The notes beneath the pieces were generated by a model. It searched no databases. It saw nothing but the letters and a program-made list of their open reading frames with translations, and was not told where the DNA came from. The position numbers and the translations under genes were made by a program. From Anaerotignum sp. (GTDB taxonomy: Bacteria; Bacillota; Clostridia; Lachnospirales; Anaerotignaceae): DNA of 13,347 nucleotides. Location of the stretch: assembly GCA_017560955.1 (NCBI GenBank), contig JAFZDV010000235.1, positions 1-13,347 of the forward strand, given 5' to 3'. This document shows, piece by piece, positions 6,499 to 13,347 of this stretch (its first letter is position 1; each line of letters begins with the position of its first letter).

Positions 6499-7272
6499 AT
6501 GCAGAAAGAAGATAAACTTATCATTGGTGGTCACGAATTCAATTCCAGATTCATTCTCGGCTCCGGCAAATATTCTCTGAAACTGATTGAATCTGCGGTG
6601 AAGGATGCTGGTGCAGAAATCATTACACTGGCAGTACGCAGAGCAAACACAAAGGAACAGGAAAACATTCTGGATTATATCCCTAAGAATGTAACACTGC
6701 TGCCTAATACATCTGGTGCAAGAAATGCGGAAGAAGCTGTACGTATTGCTCGTCTGGCAAGGGAACTGGGCTGCGGTGATTTTGTAAAAGTGGAAATCAT
6801 GCGTGACAGCAAATATCTGCTGCCCGATAACTACGAAACCATCAAGGCAACAGAAATCCTGGCAAATGAAGGCTTTGTGGTAATGCCTTATATGTATCCT
6901 GACCTGAATGTAGCCCGTGATCTGGTAAACGCAGGTGCGGCAACCATCATGCCTCTGGCATCTCCCATTGGTTCCAACAAAGGTCTGGCAACAAGAGAAT
7001 TCATTCAGATTCTGGTGGATGAAATTGACCTGCCTATTATCGTAGATGCTGGTATCGGCAGACCCTCTCAGGCTTGCGAAGCCATGGAAATGGGCGCAGC
7101 GGCAATTATGGCAAATACTGCTCTGGCAACAGCAGGCGATCTGCCTCTGATGGCGGCAGCATTCCGTCAGGCCATCGAAGCAGGCAGAAAAGCTTATCTT
7201 TCCGGCTTAGGCAGAGTATTGGTAAGAGGTGCATCCGCATCTGATCCCCTGACAGGCTTCCTGCATGACTAA
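6499..7272 (+). CDS. thiG: Thiazole synthase ThiG
   Basis: This 257-residue TIM-barrel enzyme condenses 1-deoxyxylulose 5-phosphate, dehydroglycine and ThiS-thiocarboxylate sulfur into the thiazole phosphate. K97 in [16 protein letters not shown] is the Lys expected to form the imine with the sugar phosphate. Phosphate-binding loops are visible at VDAGIGRPS (182-190) and [11 protein letters not shown] (204-214). Family-typical stretches are [10 protein letters not shown] near the N-terminus and [13 protein letters not shown] (69-81). The length is normal. GAAGGG (6487-6492) lies 6 nt before ATG 6499, 17 bp after thiF. The gene sits in the middle of the riboswitch-controlled operon, with its partner ThiH next to it. 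Confidence 0.97.
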   Translation: MQKEDKLIIGGHEFNSRFILGSGKYSLKLIESAVKDAGAEIITLAVRRANTKEQENILDYIPKNVTLLPNTSGARNAEEAVRIARLARELGCGDFVKVEIMRDSKYLLPDNYETIKATEILANEGFVVMPYMYPDLNVARDLVNAGAATIMPLASPIGSNKGLATREFIQILVDEIDLPIIVDAGIGRPSQACEAMEMGAAAIMANTALATAGDLPLMAAAFRQAIEAGRKAYLSGLGRVLVRGASASDPLTGFLHD

Positions 7273-7284
7273 GGAGGAATGGCT

Positions 7285-8538
7285 ATGGAAAATAAGTTTT
7301 TTGTAGACTCCGAGCATCTTTCTCCTGAAATGCTGAAACGCAAGCATGAATTGGAAGAAAATCCTGCGGCACGAACAAACCATATGGAATATATGCCGAA
7401 TATGGAAGTGATCGAATCTGATGTCTGTGAAATGGTTATGAGCCAGATGAAATCCTTTGATTATTCTCAGTATACTGCGAGAGATGTTCGTGCGGCATTA
7501 GACCATGACACCTGTTCTGTTGAAGATTTTAAGGCACTTCTTTCTCCTGCGGCAGAACCTTTTCTGGAAGAAATGGCGCAGAAGGCAAGACTGGAGACCA
7601 GCAAACACTTTGGCAATACGGTTTATCTGTTCACACCTTTGTATATCGCCAACTACTGCGAAAACTATTGCGTATACTGCGGTTTCAACTGCTATAACCA
7701 TATCAATCGCATGAAGCTTACCATGGAGCAGATCGAAAGAGAAATGCAGGTCATCGCAGACAGCGGCATGGAGGAAATCCTGATCCTGACTGGCGAAAGC
7801 AGAGCCCAGAGTGATGTGCAGTACATCGGTGAAGCCTGCAAACTGGCTAGAAAGTATTTCCGTATGGTAGGTATCGAAATTTATCCTGTTAACACGGATG
7901 AATATCGTTATCTCCATGAGTGTGGTGTAGACTATGTGACTGTTTTTCAGGAAACTTATGACACAGATAAGTATGAAACACTGCATCTGCTAGGTCATAA
8001 ACGTGTTTGGCCTTATCGCTTTGATGCACAGGAAAGAGCACTCCGCGGCGGCATGAGAGGTGTAGCCTTCTCCGCATTGTTAGGTCTTTCTGATTTCAGA
8101 AAAGATGCTCTGGCAAGTGCCCTGCATGTATATTATCTGCAGAGAAAATATCCTCATGCAGAAATGTCCTTATCCTGCCCCAGACTGAGACCCATCATCA
8201 ACAATGATAAGATCAACCCTCTGGACGTAGGCGAAAAACAGTTGTGTCAGATCATCTGTGCGTATCGTATCTTCCTGCCTTTTGTTGGTATTACCGTATC
8301 CTCCCGTGAAAGCAAATCCTTCCGTGATGGCATCGTAAAAATTGCCGCAACGAAAGTATCTGCTGGCGTTTCTACCGGTATTGGTGACCATGAAAGCAAA
8401 TACACAGGAAAAGAGGCTGAAGGCACAGAAGGCGATGAACAGTTTGAAATCGATGATGACCGCAGTTTTGAAGAAATGTATGAAGATATGGCGGAGGAAG
8501 GACTTCAGCCGGTGCTGAATGATTATCTTTATGTCTGA
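7285..8538 (+). CDS. thiH: 2-iminoacetate synthase ThiH (radical SAM)
   Basis: This radical-SAM enzyme cleaves tyrosine to dehydroglycine (2-iminoacetate) and p-cresol for ThiG; it is the oxygen-sensitive alternative to ThiO. The iron-sulfur motif is CENYCVYC (C125, C129, C132). Near the end, DEQFEIDDDRS matches the ThiH C-terminal motif. It has 417 residues against about 375 in E. coli, with extra length mainly before the barrel. The related hydrogenase maturase HydG is excluded because the C-terminal cluster cysteines are missing. The thiG stop TAA is part of TAAGGAGG, the ribosome site; ATG 7285 is 7 nt after it, while the ATG at 7279 is only 1 nt away, so 7285 is preferred. Confidence 0.95.
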   Translation: MENKFFVDSEHLSPEMLKRKHELEENPAARTNHMEYMPNMEVIESDVCEMVMSQMKSFDYSQYTARDVRAALDHDTCSVEDFKALLSPAAEPFLEEMAQKARLETSKHFGNTVYLFTPLYIANYCENYCVYCGFNCYNHINRMKLTMEQIEREMQVIADSGMEEILILTGESRAQSDVQYIGEACKLARKYFRMVGIEIYPVNTDEYRYLHECGVDYVTVFQETYDTDKYETLHLLGHKRVWPYRFDAQERALRGGMRGVAFSALLGLSDFRKDALASALHVYYLQRKYPHAEMSLSCPRLRPIINNDKINPLDVGEKQLCQIICAYRIFLPFVGITVSSRESKSFRDGIVKIAATKVSAGVSTGIGDHESKYTGKEAEGTEGDEQFEIDDDRSFEEMYEDMAEEGLQPVLNDYLYV

Positions 8539-9130
8539 TATTTTGTGTGTGACAAATCGAACCCTCTGTAAAGAAGATTTTTTGCAAAGGGTGGAAAAAA
8601 TCGCTGCAAACCATCCCAAAGGAATCATCCTGCGGGAAAAAGATTTAAGCGAAGAAGAATATAAAAAATTAGCAGAGAAAGTTATACAACTCTGCGAAGA
8701 ATATCATGTTCCCTGTATCCTGCATTATTTTGTGGATGCAGCAATTGAACTGGGAGCAGAGAATATCCATCTTCCCTTACATGTATTAAGAGGGATGGAT
8801 GAAAAGAAAAAAGAAGCATTCAGACAGATCGGTGCGTCCTGCCATTCCGTAGAAGAAGCACAGGAAGCAGAATGCTTAGGCTGTACTTATATCACAGCAG
8901 GTCATGTGTTTGTGACAGACTGCAAAAAAGGATTGGCTCCCAGAGGACTGGAATTTCTGCAGGATGTTTGCAAAAGTGTTTCCATTCCTGTATATGCCAT
9001 TGGCGGCATTGGCAGTGAAAACATTGGTGCAGTACGAAAAGCAGGAGCCGCAGGTGCCTGTGTTATGAGCGGACTGATGAACTGTGAGAATGTGAAAGAA
9101 ACAATGAAAGGCTTTGAAATAAAAGTATAA
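8519..9130 (+). CDS. ThiE/TenI-family protein, probably thiazole tautomerase TenI
   Basis: This 203-residue TIM-barrel protein belongs to the family shared by thiamine phosphate synthase (ThiE) and thiazole tautomerase (TenI). Residues 127-142, AGHVFVTDCKKGLAPR, resemble TenI: H129 matches the position of the TenI catalytic His (H122 in B. subtilis, from memory), and TDCKKG replaces the PTxTK-type phosphate loop of ThiE. The ThiE HLGQxD motif is also absent (IHLPLHVLRG at 83-92). The C-terminal PVYAIGGIGSENI loop is common to both. TenI would aromatise the ThiG product, which suits a pure thiazole operon. Automatic annotation would probably say thiE. The start at 8519 overlaps thiH by 20 bp; ATG 8531 is an alternative and neither has a strong ribosome site, so coupling to thiH is likely. 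Confidence 0.85.
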   Translation: MIIFMSDILCVTNRTLCKEDFLQRVEKIAANHPKGIILREKDLSEEEYKKLAEKVIQLCEEYHVPCILHYFVDAAIELGAENIHLPLHVLRGMDEKKKEAFRQIGASCHSVEEAQEAECLGCTYITAGHVFVTDCKKGLAPRGLEFLQDVCKSVSIPVYAIGGIGSENIGAVRKAGAAGACVMSGLMNCENVKETMKGFEIKV

Positions 9131-9167
9131 AAATGAATAGTAACCAGTAAACGAGTTTTTCTGACGA

Positions 9168-9364
9168 TTAAATAATTGCCCGTAAAACGGGAAGGCAGAA
9201 GGGGAGCGCCTTAGGCCTTGCAGAAAACAGCAGCGATGGGAAGCCGTGTTCCGGCGTGAGAGGAGACCATGAAGTTTCGACCGAATTTTTATGAAAAAGA
9301 CCAGAGGACTGGTCTACGGATTTTCGGGAGAACGCTGTTGAGAGACTCGTTCTCCCATTTTTAT
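9168..9364 (+). ncRNA. Candidate structured RNA downstream of the thi operon
   Basis: About 195 nt carry successive hairpins: CCCGT-aaa-ACGGG (starting at 9180), AAGGC with GCCTT around an 11-nt loop, GCCG-tgttc-CGGC, TTTTT-atg-AAAAA, AGACCAG-agga-CTGGTCT (9299-9316), then a GGGAGAACG/CGTTCTCCC terminator. It is GC-richer than the AT-rich DNA that follows. No riboswitch, 6S, SRP, tmRNA, RNase P or T-box signature was recognised, and no gene follows on this strand, so it is not a leader. There is no clear promoter and no terminator between it and the thi operon, so it may be processed from the operon's 3' end. The hairpins are observed; the RNA identity is inference. Confidence 0.4.
9326..9364 (+). 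terminator. Intrinsic terminator ending the thi operon/structured RNA
   Basis: GGGAGAACG (9326-9334) pairs perfectly with CGTTCTCCC (9348-9356) around a 13-nt loop, followed by ATTTTTAT. It is the first strong terminator after the thi genes, about 200 bp beyond the last stop. Confidence 0.85.
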
Positions 9365-9483
9365 GCAGTTATTTGAAAATCTTAACCCATTGGTTTGATG
9401 AAAAATGTATCTTTTGTGAATGTATGCATGAAAGATATAGAAAAATAGAGCATGTTGTTATTTAATGGCTTATACCAGAGAGG

Positions 9484-9537
9484 TTTTCTGCTCGGTGATA
9501 TCCCGGGATGTCTGTATAGCAATGATGAAGCAGAAAA
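9484..9537. repeat. 9-bp inverted repeat flanking a 16-bp near-palindrome
   Basis: TTTTCTGCT (9484-9492) and AGCAGAAAA (9529-9537) are perfect inverted copies 36 bp apart. Between them GATATCCCGGGATGTC (9497-9512) is symmetric apart from one base pair, with a perfect ATCCCGGGAT core. It has no evident gene or promoter and could be a DNA-binding site or an RNA hairpin. Confidence 0.4.
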
Positions 9538-9540
9538 AAT

Positions 9541-9591
9541 CATATCAAAAACGGCGGTTACAATAGGAACCGCCGTTTGATATGGATTTTT
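9541..9591. terminator. Bidirectional terminator between converging transcription units
   Basis: AAACGGCGGTT pairs with AACCGCCGTTT (9568-9578) around an 8-nt loop, and CATATC/GATATG (9541-9546, 9579-9584) extends the stem past two unpaired A. T-rich tails exist in both directions: ATTTTTG at 9585-9591 on plus, and T runs opposite 9534-9551 on minus. On minus it ends the MATE gene transcript. Confidence 0.88.
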
Positions 9592-9604
9592 GTGTTGTGT
9601 AAAG

Positions 9605-10963
9605 TTATTCTGATGTATGAATTGTCTGCAATAGCTTTATTTTTTTATGGTAATACGCCATCAGATACAGGAAAGCACCCATCCATGCCACAACTTCTGT
9701 AGCGAAGATACCCATTTCGAAACCGCTCCAGCCAACGATGAGGGCAATGACCGTGCGGATCAGGAATTCCAGAATGCCTGAAATGAGGGTGAGGCCTGTA
9801 TAACCCATACCCTGCAGGGCGGAAAGATAAACATACAGAAGATACAGCACTGGCAGGAAGGTGGCCATGATGCACAGGAAGGTATAGGCAATATGTTTTG
9901 CCTCTGCCGCCAGAAGAGGATTCTCTGCAGAGATAAACAGGCCTGTGATGTTTCGTCCAAAGAGGAACATGATGAGGGCGATGACTGCAGAGGTTGCCAC
10001 AGAAAGCTTCACGGCGGCACGGATGCCTTCACGGATACGATCGGATTTGCCTGCGCCGAAGTTCTGGCCTACATAGGTGGTGATGGCATAGCCGTAGGAA
10101 ATGGCGGCGATCTCCAGCAGACCATAAAGTTTGCTGGTGGCAGTGAATCCTGCGATAAAGCCTGTGCCAAAGCCGTTGACGATGGCCTGTACTACCATAC
10201 CCCCGGCGGAAATGATGACATTTTTAGCCGCAGCAGGTGTACCGATGGCGGTCAGGTTTTTCAATACGGGAATATTTTTCCTCAGCTCCTCTTTGCCGAA
10301 GCGAAGCAGAGGGTTTCTGGATATTTTGACTGCACAGATGCCCCCTGCCGTACACTGAGCGATATTGGTGGCCATGCCTGCCCCTGCAATGCCAAGATCC
10401 AGCAGGAAGACTGCGGTCAGGTCAAGGATGATATTCAGGATAGAGGCGATGATCATGGCCTTCAGGGGTGTTTTACTGTCACCCACTGCTCGCAGAACGG
10501 AGGAGCAGTAATTAAAGAACATGACTGCAGGTGCACCGATGAGGAGGGTTCTGGTATAGACCTCTGCCATAGGGGAAAGGTCGGCAGGAACCCGCAGTAA
10601 AAACAGTACAAAACCCAGCAGAAGCTGTCCCAGTATCAGGTAGAGCAGGGATAAAAAGGCGGAAAGGACGGCAGACTGCCCGATGAAACGGCGCATGGCA
10701 TGCAGGTCACCTTCACCGTATTTCTGGGCAATGCGGACAGAAAAGCCCTGAGTAAACCCCTGGGCGATGCCAATCATCATCCAGTTGAGCCAGTCCACAC
10801 AACCCAGAGCCGCCAGCGCATCCATACCGATGCTGCGGCCGATGACTGCGATATCTACTACAGTATATAATTGTTGAAAAAGATTGCCGAACATCAGAGG
10901 AAGGGCAAAGGCAATCAGAAGGCGCATAGGCTTCCCCTGTGTCATATTTGTATCGTGGATCAT
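9605..10963 (-). CDS. MATE family efflux transporter
   Basis: This is a 452-residue inner-membrane exporter of the multidrug and toxic compound extrusion family, which uses a sodium or proton gradient; the substrate cannot be read from sequence. It shows about twelve hydrophobic segments in two related halves. Family signatures are LIAFALPLMFGNLFQQLYTV (15-34), with Pro in the first helix, then DIAVIGRSIGMDALAALG, and RAVGDSKTPL in the first half. Length is typical (440-460). The start is ATG at 10963-10961 on the minus strand with a GGAG site (10975-10972) upstream. A TTGAAA-17-TAGGAT promoter precedes it. It stands alone, divergent from the pot operon, and ends at the bidirectional terminator. 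Confidence 0.93.
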   Translation of the reverse strand: MIHDTNMTQGKPMRLLIAFALPLMFGNLFQQLYTVVDIAVIGRSIGMDALAALGCVDWLNWMMIGIAQGFTQGFSVRIAQKYGEGDLHAMRRFIGQSAVLSAFLSLLYLILGQLLLGFVLFLLRVPADLSPMAEVYTRTLLIGAPAVMFFNYCSSVLRAVGDSKTPLKAMIIASILNIILDLTAVFLLDLGIAGAGMATNIAQCTAGGICAVKISRNPLLRFGKEELRKNIPVLKNLTAIGTPAAAKNVIISAGGMVVQAIVNGFGTGFIAGFTATSKLYGLLEIAAISYGYAITTYVGQNFGAGKSDRIREGIRAAVKLSVATSAVIALIMFLFGRNITGLFISAENPLLAAEAKHIAYTFLCIMATFLPVLYLLYVYLSALQGMGYTGLTLISGILEFLIRTVIALIVGWSGFEMGIFATEVVAWMGAFLYLMAYYHKKIKLLQTIHTSE

Positions 10964-11001
10964 TTTGATTTCTCCATCAGAAGGGATATTTTCTCAGTTT
11001 C

Positions 11002-11030
11002 ATCCTATCAGAGAACCTCTTTTATTTCAA
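11002..11030 (-). promoter_or_regulatory. Promoter for the MATE gene
   Basis: Reading the minus strand, TTGAAA (11030-11025) and TAGGAT (11007-11002) are 17 bp apart. The transcript would start near 10995, giving a leader of about 30 nt. Confidence 0.65.
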
Positions 11031-11063
11031 TGACAGGAAAAGCAAAGTTTTACATCTTGAAAG

Positions 11064-11079
11064 CGGTTTCATAAAACCG
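11064..11079. repeat. Inverted repeat between divergent promoters
   Basis: CGGTTT-CATA-AAACCG has perfect 6-bp arms and lies between the MATE and pot promoters (34 bp and 45 bp away). There is no clear T tail on either side, so a terminator role is weak; an operator is possible. Confidence 0.3.
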
Positions 11080-11124
11080 TTGTTGTGTATTATGCACAAG
11101 AAATGGGTGGGAAGCAACCTGTTA

Positions 11125-11153
11125 TTGTAAAATATTCTGAACGGTGGTATAGT
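11125..11153 (+). promoter_or_regulatory. Extended -10 promoter of the pot operon
   Basis: TTGTAA (11125-11130) and TATAGT (11148-11153) are 17 bp apart, with TGG before the -10 box (11145-11147). Transcription would start near 11160, about 50 nt before potA. Confidence 0.75.
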
Positions 11154-11158
11154 TATAG

Positions 11159-11176
11159 TTGAGTTAATATTCTCAA
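11159..11176. repeat. Inverted repeat at the pot operon start point
   Basis: TTGAG (11159-11163) and CTCAA (11172-11176) flank the AT-only centre TTAATATT, and a third TTGAG follows at 11186-11190. The position over the predicted start suits a repressor, but the arms are short. Confidence 0.35.
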
Positions 11177-11211
11177 AATGACATATTGAGCAAAAAGAAA
11201 AGGTGTGGCAA

Positions 11212-12294
11212 ATGAATAATTCTATTATTACCCTGGAAGGCGTAGTAAAAAGATTCGGCAGCAACGTTGTTGTTAAAAATCTGAATCTTGAAGTTGCTCA
11301 GGGCGAATTTTTAACATTGCTTGGTCCTTCCGGCTGTGGTAAAACCACAACACTGCGTATGATCGCAGGCTTCGAAGAAGCGTCCGAAGGTACCATCAAA
11401 GTAGAAGGGGAACGTGTAGAAGATAAGGAACCCTTCCAGAGAAATGTAAATACCGTATTCCAGAACTATGCGCTGTTCCCTCATATGACAGTATTCAATA
11501 ATATTGCCTATGGTCTGACCATCAAAAAAGTTCCCAAAGCGGAAATTAACGAACGCGTAACAGAAATGCTGAGAATGGTACAGATGGAACCCTACGCAAA
11601 AAGAAAACCCGACGAACTGTCCGGCGGTCAGAAGCAGCGTGTTGCCATTGCAAGGGCGCTGGTAAACAGACCCAAAGTGCTGCTGCTGGATGAACCTCTG
11701 GGTGCGCTGGACCTGAAACTGCGTAAGCAGATGCAGATCGAACTGAAACGACTGCAGAAAAAACTGGGCATCACATTCATCTATGTAACCCATGACCAGG
11801 AAGAAGCTCTGACCATGAGTGACCGTATTGCAGTTATGCATGACGGTATCCTGGAACAGCTGGACAGCCCTACAGAAATCTATGAACACCCCAAAACAAG
11901 ATTTGTTGCAGGTTTCATCGGTGAATCTAATATCTTCGATGGTAAAGTTGTTGCAAAAGAGGGCGATGTGCTGACAGTAGAAACAGCAGAAGGCAATCTG
12001 CAGGTAATTGGCCCTGATTTTGCCGTAGGCGAAGAAATGCATGTTTCTATCCGCCCCGAATATCTGGAAGTTTCCACATCTCCTGTGGCAGGCTTCACAC
12101 TGGAAGGCAAGATCAAAGACTTCATTTATCAGGGTTCTGTTGTAAAAACAGCGGTAGACCTGAATGGCGGCATGGAAGTGAAATACTCCAGATTTGAACA
12201 GGACAATTCTGTTTCCGAAGGCGAAAAAGTATATGTATGCTGGAAGCCTGAAAAAGCAGTTGCAATCAAAAAATTTGATCAGGGGGCGGTTTGA
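11212..12294 (+). CDS. potA: Spermidine/putrescine ABC transporter ATPase PotA
   Basis: This 360-residue ATPase powers polyamine import. The ABC motifs are complete: Walker A GPSGCGKTT (38-46), Q-loop FQNYALFPHMTV (83-94), signature LSGGQKQR (136-143), Walker B LLLDEP (157-162), D-loop GALD and switch His H194 (THDQEEAL). Residues 240-360 form the C-terminal TOBE regulatory domain, with the RPEYLEV stretch typical of PotA/CysA-type ATPases. The polyamine assignment rests on PotA-like sequence together with PotB/PotC-like permeases downstream. ATG 11212 follows AAAGGTG (11199-11205) at 6 nt; an in-frame GTG at 11203 overlaps that site. It overlaps potB by one base (TGATG). Confidence 0.93.
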   Translation: MNNSIITLEGVVKRFGSNVVVKNLNLEVAQGEFLTLLGPSGCGKTTTLRMIAGFEEASEGTIKVEGERVEDKEPFQRNVNTVFQNYALFPHMTVFNNIAYGLTIKKVPKAEINERVTEMLRMVQMEPYAKRKPDELSGGQKQRVAIARALVNRPKVLLLDEPLGALDLKLRKQMQIELKRLQKKLGITFIYVTHDQEEALTMSDRIAVMHDGILEQLDSPTEIYEHPKTRFVAGFIGESNIFDGKVVAKEGDVLTVETAEGNLQVIGPDFAVGEEMHVSIRPEYLEVSTSPVAGFTLEGKIKDFIYQGSVVKTAVDLNGGMEVKYSRFEQDNSVSEGEKVYVCWKPEKAVAIKKFDQGAV

Positions 12295-13172
12295 TGAGTA
12301 GTGCAAGTCAGGCAATGCCCAAGAAGAAGAACCTGCTGCCTAAAATGGCAATGGCAGGCCCCGTTTCCCTGTGGATGATCCTCTTTGTGACCATCCCTCT
12401 GATGTATATCATCTTCATCAGCTTTATGTCCAGAGGCGTCTTTGGTGATGTTTTGTATAAGCCCACTACAGAAAGCTATACGACCATCCTTGACCCTACC
12501 TATTTCAAGGTCATCGTAAAATCTCTGCAGGCGGCAGGGATTACAACACTGCTGTGTATCCTGATCGGCTATCCCTTCGCGTATATCATCGCAAGAAAGC
12601 CCAAGGATGTGGCAGCAAAAATGATCACTCTCCTGATGATCCCTTTCTGGACAAACTCTCTGATGCGTCTGAATGCGTGGCTGCTGCTGTTCCAGACAAG
12701 CGGTCCCGTCAATAATTTTCTGGTGAATTTCGGCTTTGTGGATAAGCCCATCGGTTTTATCTATACCGATGAACTGGTTATGATCGGTCTGATCACAAAT
12801 ATGCTTCCTTTCGCGGTACTGCCTCTGTACAGCACCATCGAAAAACTGGAAAAATCCCTGCTGGAAGCATCTGCAGACCTTGGTGCGGACGCGAAAACAA
12901 CATTTATGAAAGTAACTCTGCCCATCACATTCCCCGGCATCTTCTCTGCCATCATTCTGGTGTTCATCCCTTCTCTGGGTATCTACACTGTTACAGACAT
13001 GCTGGGCGGCGGCAAAGTTATGTATATCGGTAACATCATCAAGAACCAGTTCGGTGCCATCAGAAACTGGCCTCTGGGCGCGGCGCTGTCTGTTCTCCTG
13101 ATCGTTATCACAATGCTCCTCATCTTCATTTATACTCGATTTGCCAAGATCGAAGATATGGAGGTGGTGTAA
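12294..13172 (+). CDS. potB: Spermidine/putrescine ABC transporter permease PotB
   Basis: This 292-residue inner-membrane permease forms the polyamine channel with PotC. It has about six helices (near 22-44, 76-99, 108-132, 160-182, 213-235, 262-282). The EAA loop that docks onto PotA is EASADLGADAKTTFMKVTLP (191-210). FWTNSLMRLNAW (118-129) and GPVNNFLVNFG (137-147) are typical of PotB. AGGGGGCGG (12281-12289) precedes ATG 12294, which shares its A with the potA stop. Length matches the family. The stop abuts the potC start codon. Confidence 0.93.
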   Translation: MSSASQAMPKKKNLLPKMAMAGPVSLWMILFVTIPLMYIIFISFMSRGVFGDVLYKPTTESYTTILDPTYFKVIVKSLQAAGITTLLCILIGYPFAYIIARKPKDVAAKMITLLMIPFWTNSLMRLNAWLLLFQTSGPVNNFLVNFGFVDKPIGFIYTDELVMIGLITNMLPFAVLPLYSTIEKLEKSLLEASADLGADAKTTFMKVTLPITFPGIFSAIILVFIPSLGIYTVTDMLGGGKVMYIGNIIKNQFGAIRNWPLGAALSVLLIVITMLLIFIYTRFAKIEDMEVV

Positions 13173-13347
13173 ATGGCAGCATTATCCAAACGAGCAAAAA
13201 AAGAAAAAAGAAACCGTATCCTTGCAGACATTTACGCATTCCTGGTATATGCGATCCTGTATATCCCTGTAGCAGTTATGATGGCCTTCTCCTTCAATGA
13301 CCAGAGATATAACTACTACTGGAATGGTTTTACAACAAAATGGTATG
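13173..13347 (+). CDS. potC: Spermidine/putrescine ABC transporter permease PotC, 3'-partial
   Basis: Only the first 58 residues are in the window. A basic N-terminus (KRAKKEKRNR) leads into one hydrophobic helix (about 20-40), then AFSFNDQRYNYYWNGFTTKW, the periplasm-side stretch characteristic of PotC. The ATG directly follows the potB stop (TAAATG), and GGAGGTGG (13160-13167) is the ribosome site. A periplasmic binding protein gene potD would be expected downstream, outside the window. Confidence 0.88.
   Translation, partial: MAALSKRAKKEKRNRILADIYAFLVYAILYIPVAVMMAFSFNDQRYNYYWNGFTTKWY

Larger units (their letters stand above)
9131..9604. other. Intergenic region, 474 bp, between converging operons
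   Basis: No convincing protein gene was found. The first part (9168-9364) is rich in hairpins and ends in a terminator. The middle (9365-9480) is AT-rich and featureless. The end holds an inverted repeat around a near-palindrome (9484-9537) and a bidirectional terminator (9541-9591). Confidence 0.7.

Noticed and set aside
7285..8538. HydG ([FeFe] hydrogenase maturase) rather than ThiH, given the nearby hydrogenase
   Set aside because: The C-terminal cysteine motif of HydG is missing, the ThiH-type QFEI-DDRS end is present, and the gene is inside a TPP-controlled thiazole operon.
9168..9364. Known riboswitch, T-box, 6S, SRP, tmRNA or RNase P RNA
   Set aside because: None of the consensus elements I know for these classes is present, and there is no downstream gene on the same strand.
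9269..9376. 35-codon open frame with an AGGAG a few bases upstream
   Set aside because: It runs through the stems and the terminator hairpin of the structured RNA, and its sequence looks arbitrary; the ribosome-site match is probably chance.
9465..9566. 33-codon open frame in the second half of the intergenic region
   Set aside because: There is no ribosome site, and it ends inside the bidirectional terminator.
9893..10600. Plus-strand open frame opposite the MATE gene
   Set aside because: It is Cys/Gly/Asp-rich with no recognised domain and no ribosome site, and overlaps a clear membrane transporter on the other strand.
11311..12315. Minus-strand open frame of about 334 codons opposite potA
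   Set aside because: It is a shadow of potA with Phe/Cys-rich, family-less sequence; potA has every ABC motif on the plus strand.
1..13347. Mobile elements, CRISPR arrays, tRNA/rRNA genes, toxin-antitoxin or defence modules
   Set aside because: No transposase, integrase, terminal repeats, spaced repeat arrays, cloverleaf sequences or defence domains were seen on reading both strands.

Overview
The window looks like chromosomal DNA of an anaerobic, low-to-moderate GC Gram-positive bacterium of class Clostridia, plausibly a Lachnospirales relative; this is inferred from gene content. The signs are a group B-type [FeFe] hydrogenase, an anaerobic thiazole route that uses the radical-SAM enzyme ThiH rather than the oxygen-dependent ThiO, strong AGGAGG-type ribosome sites, sigma-A-like promoters and a TPP riboswitch with an intrinsic terminator. 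There is no rRNA, tRNA, CRISPR array, transposase or phage gene.

Layout. (1) 1-1209: 3' part of a gene fusing a multi-pass membrane domain to a cytidylate kinase-like domain, followed at 36 bp by a monomeric [FeFe] hydrogenase (1246-2727) and a terminator. (2) 2909-5082: a regulatory block. It holds a membrane protein with seven predicted helices and a cytoplasmic LuxR-type DNA-binding domain (2966-4033), then a NarL/FixJ-type regulator with an altered receiver domain (4224-4871). Between them lie two 16-bp direct repeats exactly 21 bp apart and two palindromes. (3) 5112-5417: a 67-residue orphan protein with its own promoter. (4) 5430-9130: promoter, TPP riboswitch, terminator, then thiS-thiF-thiG-thiH and a ThiE/TenI-family gene. 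The last gene resembles the thiazole tautomerase TenI more than thiamine phosphate synthase, so the operon may make only the thiazole half of thiamine. (5) 9131-9604: a gene-free stretch with a probable structured RNA that ends in a terminator, an isolated inverted repeat, and a bidirectional terminator. (6) 9605-10963, minus strand: a MATE-family exporter. (7) 11125-13347: a divergently transcribed polyamine ABC transporter operon potA-potB-potC, with potC cut off by the window end.

How the parts work together. The thi operon is a coherent unit: ThiF activates the C-terminus of ThiS for sulfur loading, ThiH makes dehydroglycine from tyrosine, ThiG condenses these with deoxyxylulose phosphate, and the last enzyme probably aromatises the ring. 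TPP shuts the operon off through the riboswitch. The pot operon imports spermidine/putrescine. The two LuxR-type regulators may form a local circuit: the direct repeats sit where an activator would bind upstream of the second regulator's weak promoter, but no target genes can be assigned from sequence alone. The least explained elements are the direct-repeat array, the membrane-tethered regulator and the structured region downstream of the thi operon.
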